This document shows, in pieces, positions 60,630-64,000 of a stretch of 64,000 nt of DNA. Both the position numbers and the translations under genes were made by a program. Source of the stretch: Geodermatophilaceae bacterium URHA0031 (GTDB taxonomy: Bacteria > Actinomycetota > Actinomycetes > Mycobacteriales > Geodermatophilaceae); assembly GCA_000620205.1 (NCBI GenBank), contig JHVP01000004.1:186001-250000 (forward strand). The letters are read 5' to 3'. How positions within the stretch are numbered: the first letter of the stretch is position 1; every line of letters begins with the position of its first letter. A model generated the notes under the pieces. That model was not told the origin of the DNA, ran no database searches, and worked only from the letters and a program-made list of their open reading frames with translations.

Positions 60630-61428
60630 CTGCGGCGGCCTCCTTGCCCAGGTATGCCTCCACCACGCGGCTGTCCGACTGCGCCTCCGCGGCCGTGCCC
60701 TCCATGAGCTTGGCGCCGTGGTCGAGGACGACCACCCGGTCGGTCAGCGCCGAGATCAGCCCCATGTGGTGCTCGACGATCACGACGGTGAGCTCGAACT
60801 CGCGGCGCACCTCGCGGACGGTCCCGATCAGCTGCTCGACCTCGCCGTGTGACAGGCCGGCGGCGGGCTCGTCGAGCAGCAGCAGCCGAGGGCGGGAGAG
60901 CAGCGCGCGGCACAGCTCGACGCCCTTGTGCAGCCCGTGCGAGAGCTCGTCGGCGGGCATCCCCGCGGCCCAGCCCAGGCCGGTGCGCTCGAGCAGCTCG
61001 AGCGCCGTCTGGCGCGCCTCGCGCTCCTGCCGTCGGGTGGACGGCAGCCGCAGCGACCACGCGACGGGCCCACCCGGCAGCCAGGAGTGCGCGCCGAGCA
61101 TCACGTTCTCGAGCACGGTCGCGTCGAGCCGGAGGGCCGGGTGCTGGAACGTGCGGGCCAGCCCGAGCTGGGCCATGCGCCAGGCCCGGGTGCGGACCGT
61201 CTCCGTCCCGCCGACGAGGATCGAGCCGGACGTCGGCTGGTAGTGCCCGCTGATGCAGTTGAACAGCGAGGTCTTCCCGGCGCCGTTCGGCCCCACGAGA
61301 CCGAGGATGCCGCCGCGTGGTGCCTCGAAGGAGACGCCGTCGAGCACGGTGATGCCGCCGAATCGGAGCGACACGTCGCGCACCTCGAGGGCGGCGTCCG
61401 GCTCGTCGGTTCGCGTCGTCGTGGTCAT
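60616..61428 (-). CDS. Liv-type ABC transporter ATP-binding protein (LivG family)
   Basis: 270 residues. Walker A GPNGAGKTS, FQHPALRLDATVLENV as the Q-loop region, signature LSHGLHKGVELCRAL (more divergent than usual), Walker B LLLDEPAAGLSHGE, H-loop VEHHMG. First gene of the livGFHM-binding protein-LLM-esterase operon. Confidence 0.93.
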   Translation of the reverse strand: MTTTTRTDEPDAALEVRDVSLRFGGITVLDGVSFEAPRGGILGLVGPNGAGKTSLFNCISGHYQPTSGSILVGGTETVRTRAWRMAQLGLARTFQHPALRLDATVLENVMLGAHSWLPGGPVAWSLRLPSTRRQEREARQTALELLERTGLGWAAGMPADELSHGLHKGVELCRALLSRPRLLLLDEPAAGLSHGEVEQLIGTVREVRREFELTVVIVEHHMGLISALTDRVVVLDHGAKLMEGTAAEAQSDSRVVEAYLGKEAAADESA

Positions 61429-63379
<1,951 letters not shown>

Positions 63380-63386
63380 CCCCGCC

Positions 63387-63433
63387 GGCGGTCCGGGGTC
63401 GGGTGGCCATCTCGCACCCGACCCCGGACCGCC
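63387..63433 (+). terminator. Long perfect hairpin after ligM
   Basis: Perfect 19-bp stem, arms 63387-63405 and 63415-63433 (arm 1 GGCGGTCCGGGGTCGGGTG), nine-base loop. No T-run follows. Likely an intrinsic terminator or attenuator between the two O-demethylase genes. Confidence 0.65.
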
Positions 63434-63520
63434 GCACGCCCGCAGCTGCGCCCGGCCCATCCGCGTCGTCCTGCGGGCAGCAGGTCCCCCGACGACGTCC
63501 GCACCCCCTGGAGGGACCCC

Positions 63521-64000
63521 ATGTCGTCGTCCGAGAGCCTCGCGGCCGCGCTCGCCCGAGCGGGCAGCCCGGTCGAGCTCCTCCGCAACCTGGCCTTCCC
63601 GCCGAGCACCTTCCCGGTGCAGCCGGAGTTCACCAACTGGCGGTCCGAGCAGCGGTCCTGGCTGGAGAGCTGCGCGCTGCTCGACCAGTCGCACCACATG
63701 CACGACCTGTTCGTCACCGGCCCCGACGCCCTGCGGCTGTTCAGCGACCTCGCCGTCAACAGCTTCGCGGCCTTCGGCCCCGGCAAGGCCAAGCAGTTCG
63801 TCGCCGTCGCCCCCGACGGCCACCTGATCGGCGACGCCATCCTGTTCCACCTGGACGAGGGCTCCTTCGACCTGGTCGGGCACCCGATGGCGCTGGACTG
63901 GGTGACCTTCCACCTGGATCGCGGCGGCTACGACGCGACCGCCGAGCGGGACCCGAACTCCGCGCTGCGCGCCTCCGGGCCGCCGACGCTGTACCGCTAC
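63521..64000 (+). CDS. Second LigM/DesA-type O-demethylase, 3' end outside window
   Basis: First 160 residues of a GcvT-like aminomethyltransferase-family protein. It aligns by eye with the LigM-like neighbour: LLRNLAFPPSTFP against [59 protein letters not shown]. The active-site His is kept (SQHHM region), but the Tyr equivalent to Y30 is Phe here. It may act on a different methoxylated aromatic, such as syringate. GGAGGG stands ahead of ATG 63521. Confidence 0.82.
   Translation, partial: MSSSESLAAALARAGSPVELLRNLAFPPSTFPVQPEFTNWRSEQRSWLESCALLDQSHHMHDLFVTGPDALRLFSDLAVNSFAAFGPGKAKQFVAVAPDGHLIGDAILFHLDEGSFDLVGHPMALDWVTFHLDRGGYDATAERDPNSALRASGPPTLYRY

Overview
The window is very GC-rich DNA with near-universal G/C third codon positions, many GTG starts, several apparently leaderless promoters and dense ATGA/GTGA gene overlaps. 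Families such as ROK/TetR regulators, LLM flavin oxidoreductases and OppC-OppD fusions fit a soil or plant-associated actinobacterium. Geodermatophilaceae (Geodermatophilus, Blastococcus, Modestobacter) is a guess that I cannot prove from the sequence. I see no tRNA, rRNA, CRISPR array, transposase, integrase or origin.

Region 1 (1-33.9 kb, almost all on the minus strand) looks like a plant-glycoside catabolic island centred on C-glycoside deglycosylation. Two complete oligopeptide/glycoside-type ABC importers are present: SBP, OppB, OppC-OppD fusion and OppF at 1504-7195 and again at 27199-32456. The first is followed by a split C-glycoside deglycosidase (alpha subunit 345-1418; beta subunit 1-345, cut by the window edge). 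The second is followed by a Gfo/Idh/MocA dehydrogenase, a GMC flavoprotein resembling C-glycoside 3-oxidases, a single-chain beta-alpha fusion of the same deglycosidase, then GH35-like, GH43-like and esterase genes, all in one long overlapping operon (19055-32456). Between them lie GH106 rhamnosidase-like and GH3 genes, a nucleoside-hydrolase-like gene, an aromatic-hydroxylase-type FAD monooxygenase, an LLM monooxygenase and a flavin reductase fused to an IclR-type sensor domain. A TetR regulator (7526-8173) and three near-identical TTAGAA-N6-TTCTGA sites (7303, 13099, 19030) suggest one shared regulon. A ROK regulator (32624-33886) sits upstream of the second transporter operon, whose promoter carries a palindrome in its spacer. 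The inferred flow is import, trimming of O-linked sugars, oxidation of the C-linked sugar at C3, C-C bond cleavage, and oxidation of the freed phenolic aglycone.

Region 2 (34-48 kb) is mixed: a ROK/MFS divergent pair, soxR with a canonical SoxR box facing an SDR gene and a QueA-like gene, cupin and hydrolase genes, a lipoprotein, a MarR regulator with a GH15 enzyme and an SDR, a ZIP metal transporter, a tandem ABM-like protein, 5-formyl-THF cyclo-ligase and an alpha/beta hydrolase.

Region 3 (47.9-64 kb) looks like a lignin-type aromatic acid pathway. A GntR-led operon encodes LigK-like aldolase, LigU/PrpF-like tautomerase, a VOC-type extradiol dioxygenase, a 6-PGDH-like dehydrogenase and LigJ-like hydratase. 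These are the steps from a ring-cleaved gallate-type product to pyruvate and oxaloacetate. A Liv-type ABC importer with an LLM oxidoreductase and an esterase, and two tetrahydrofolate-dependent O-demethylases of the LigM/DesA family (the second cut by the window end), complete the region.
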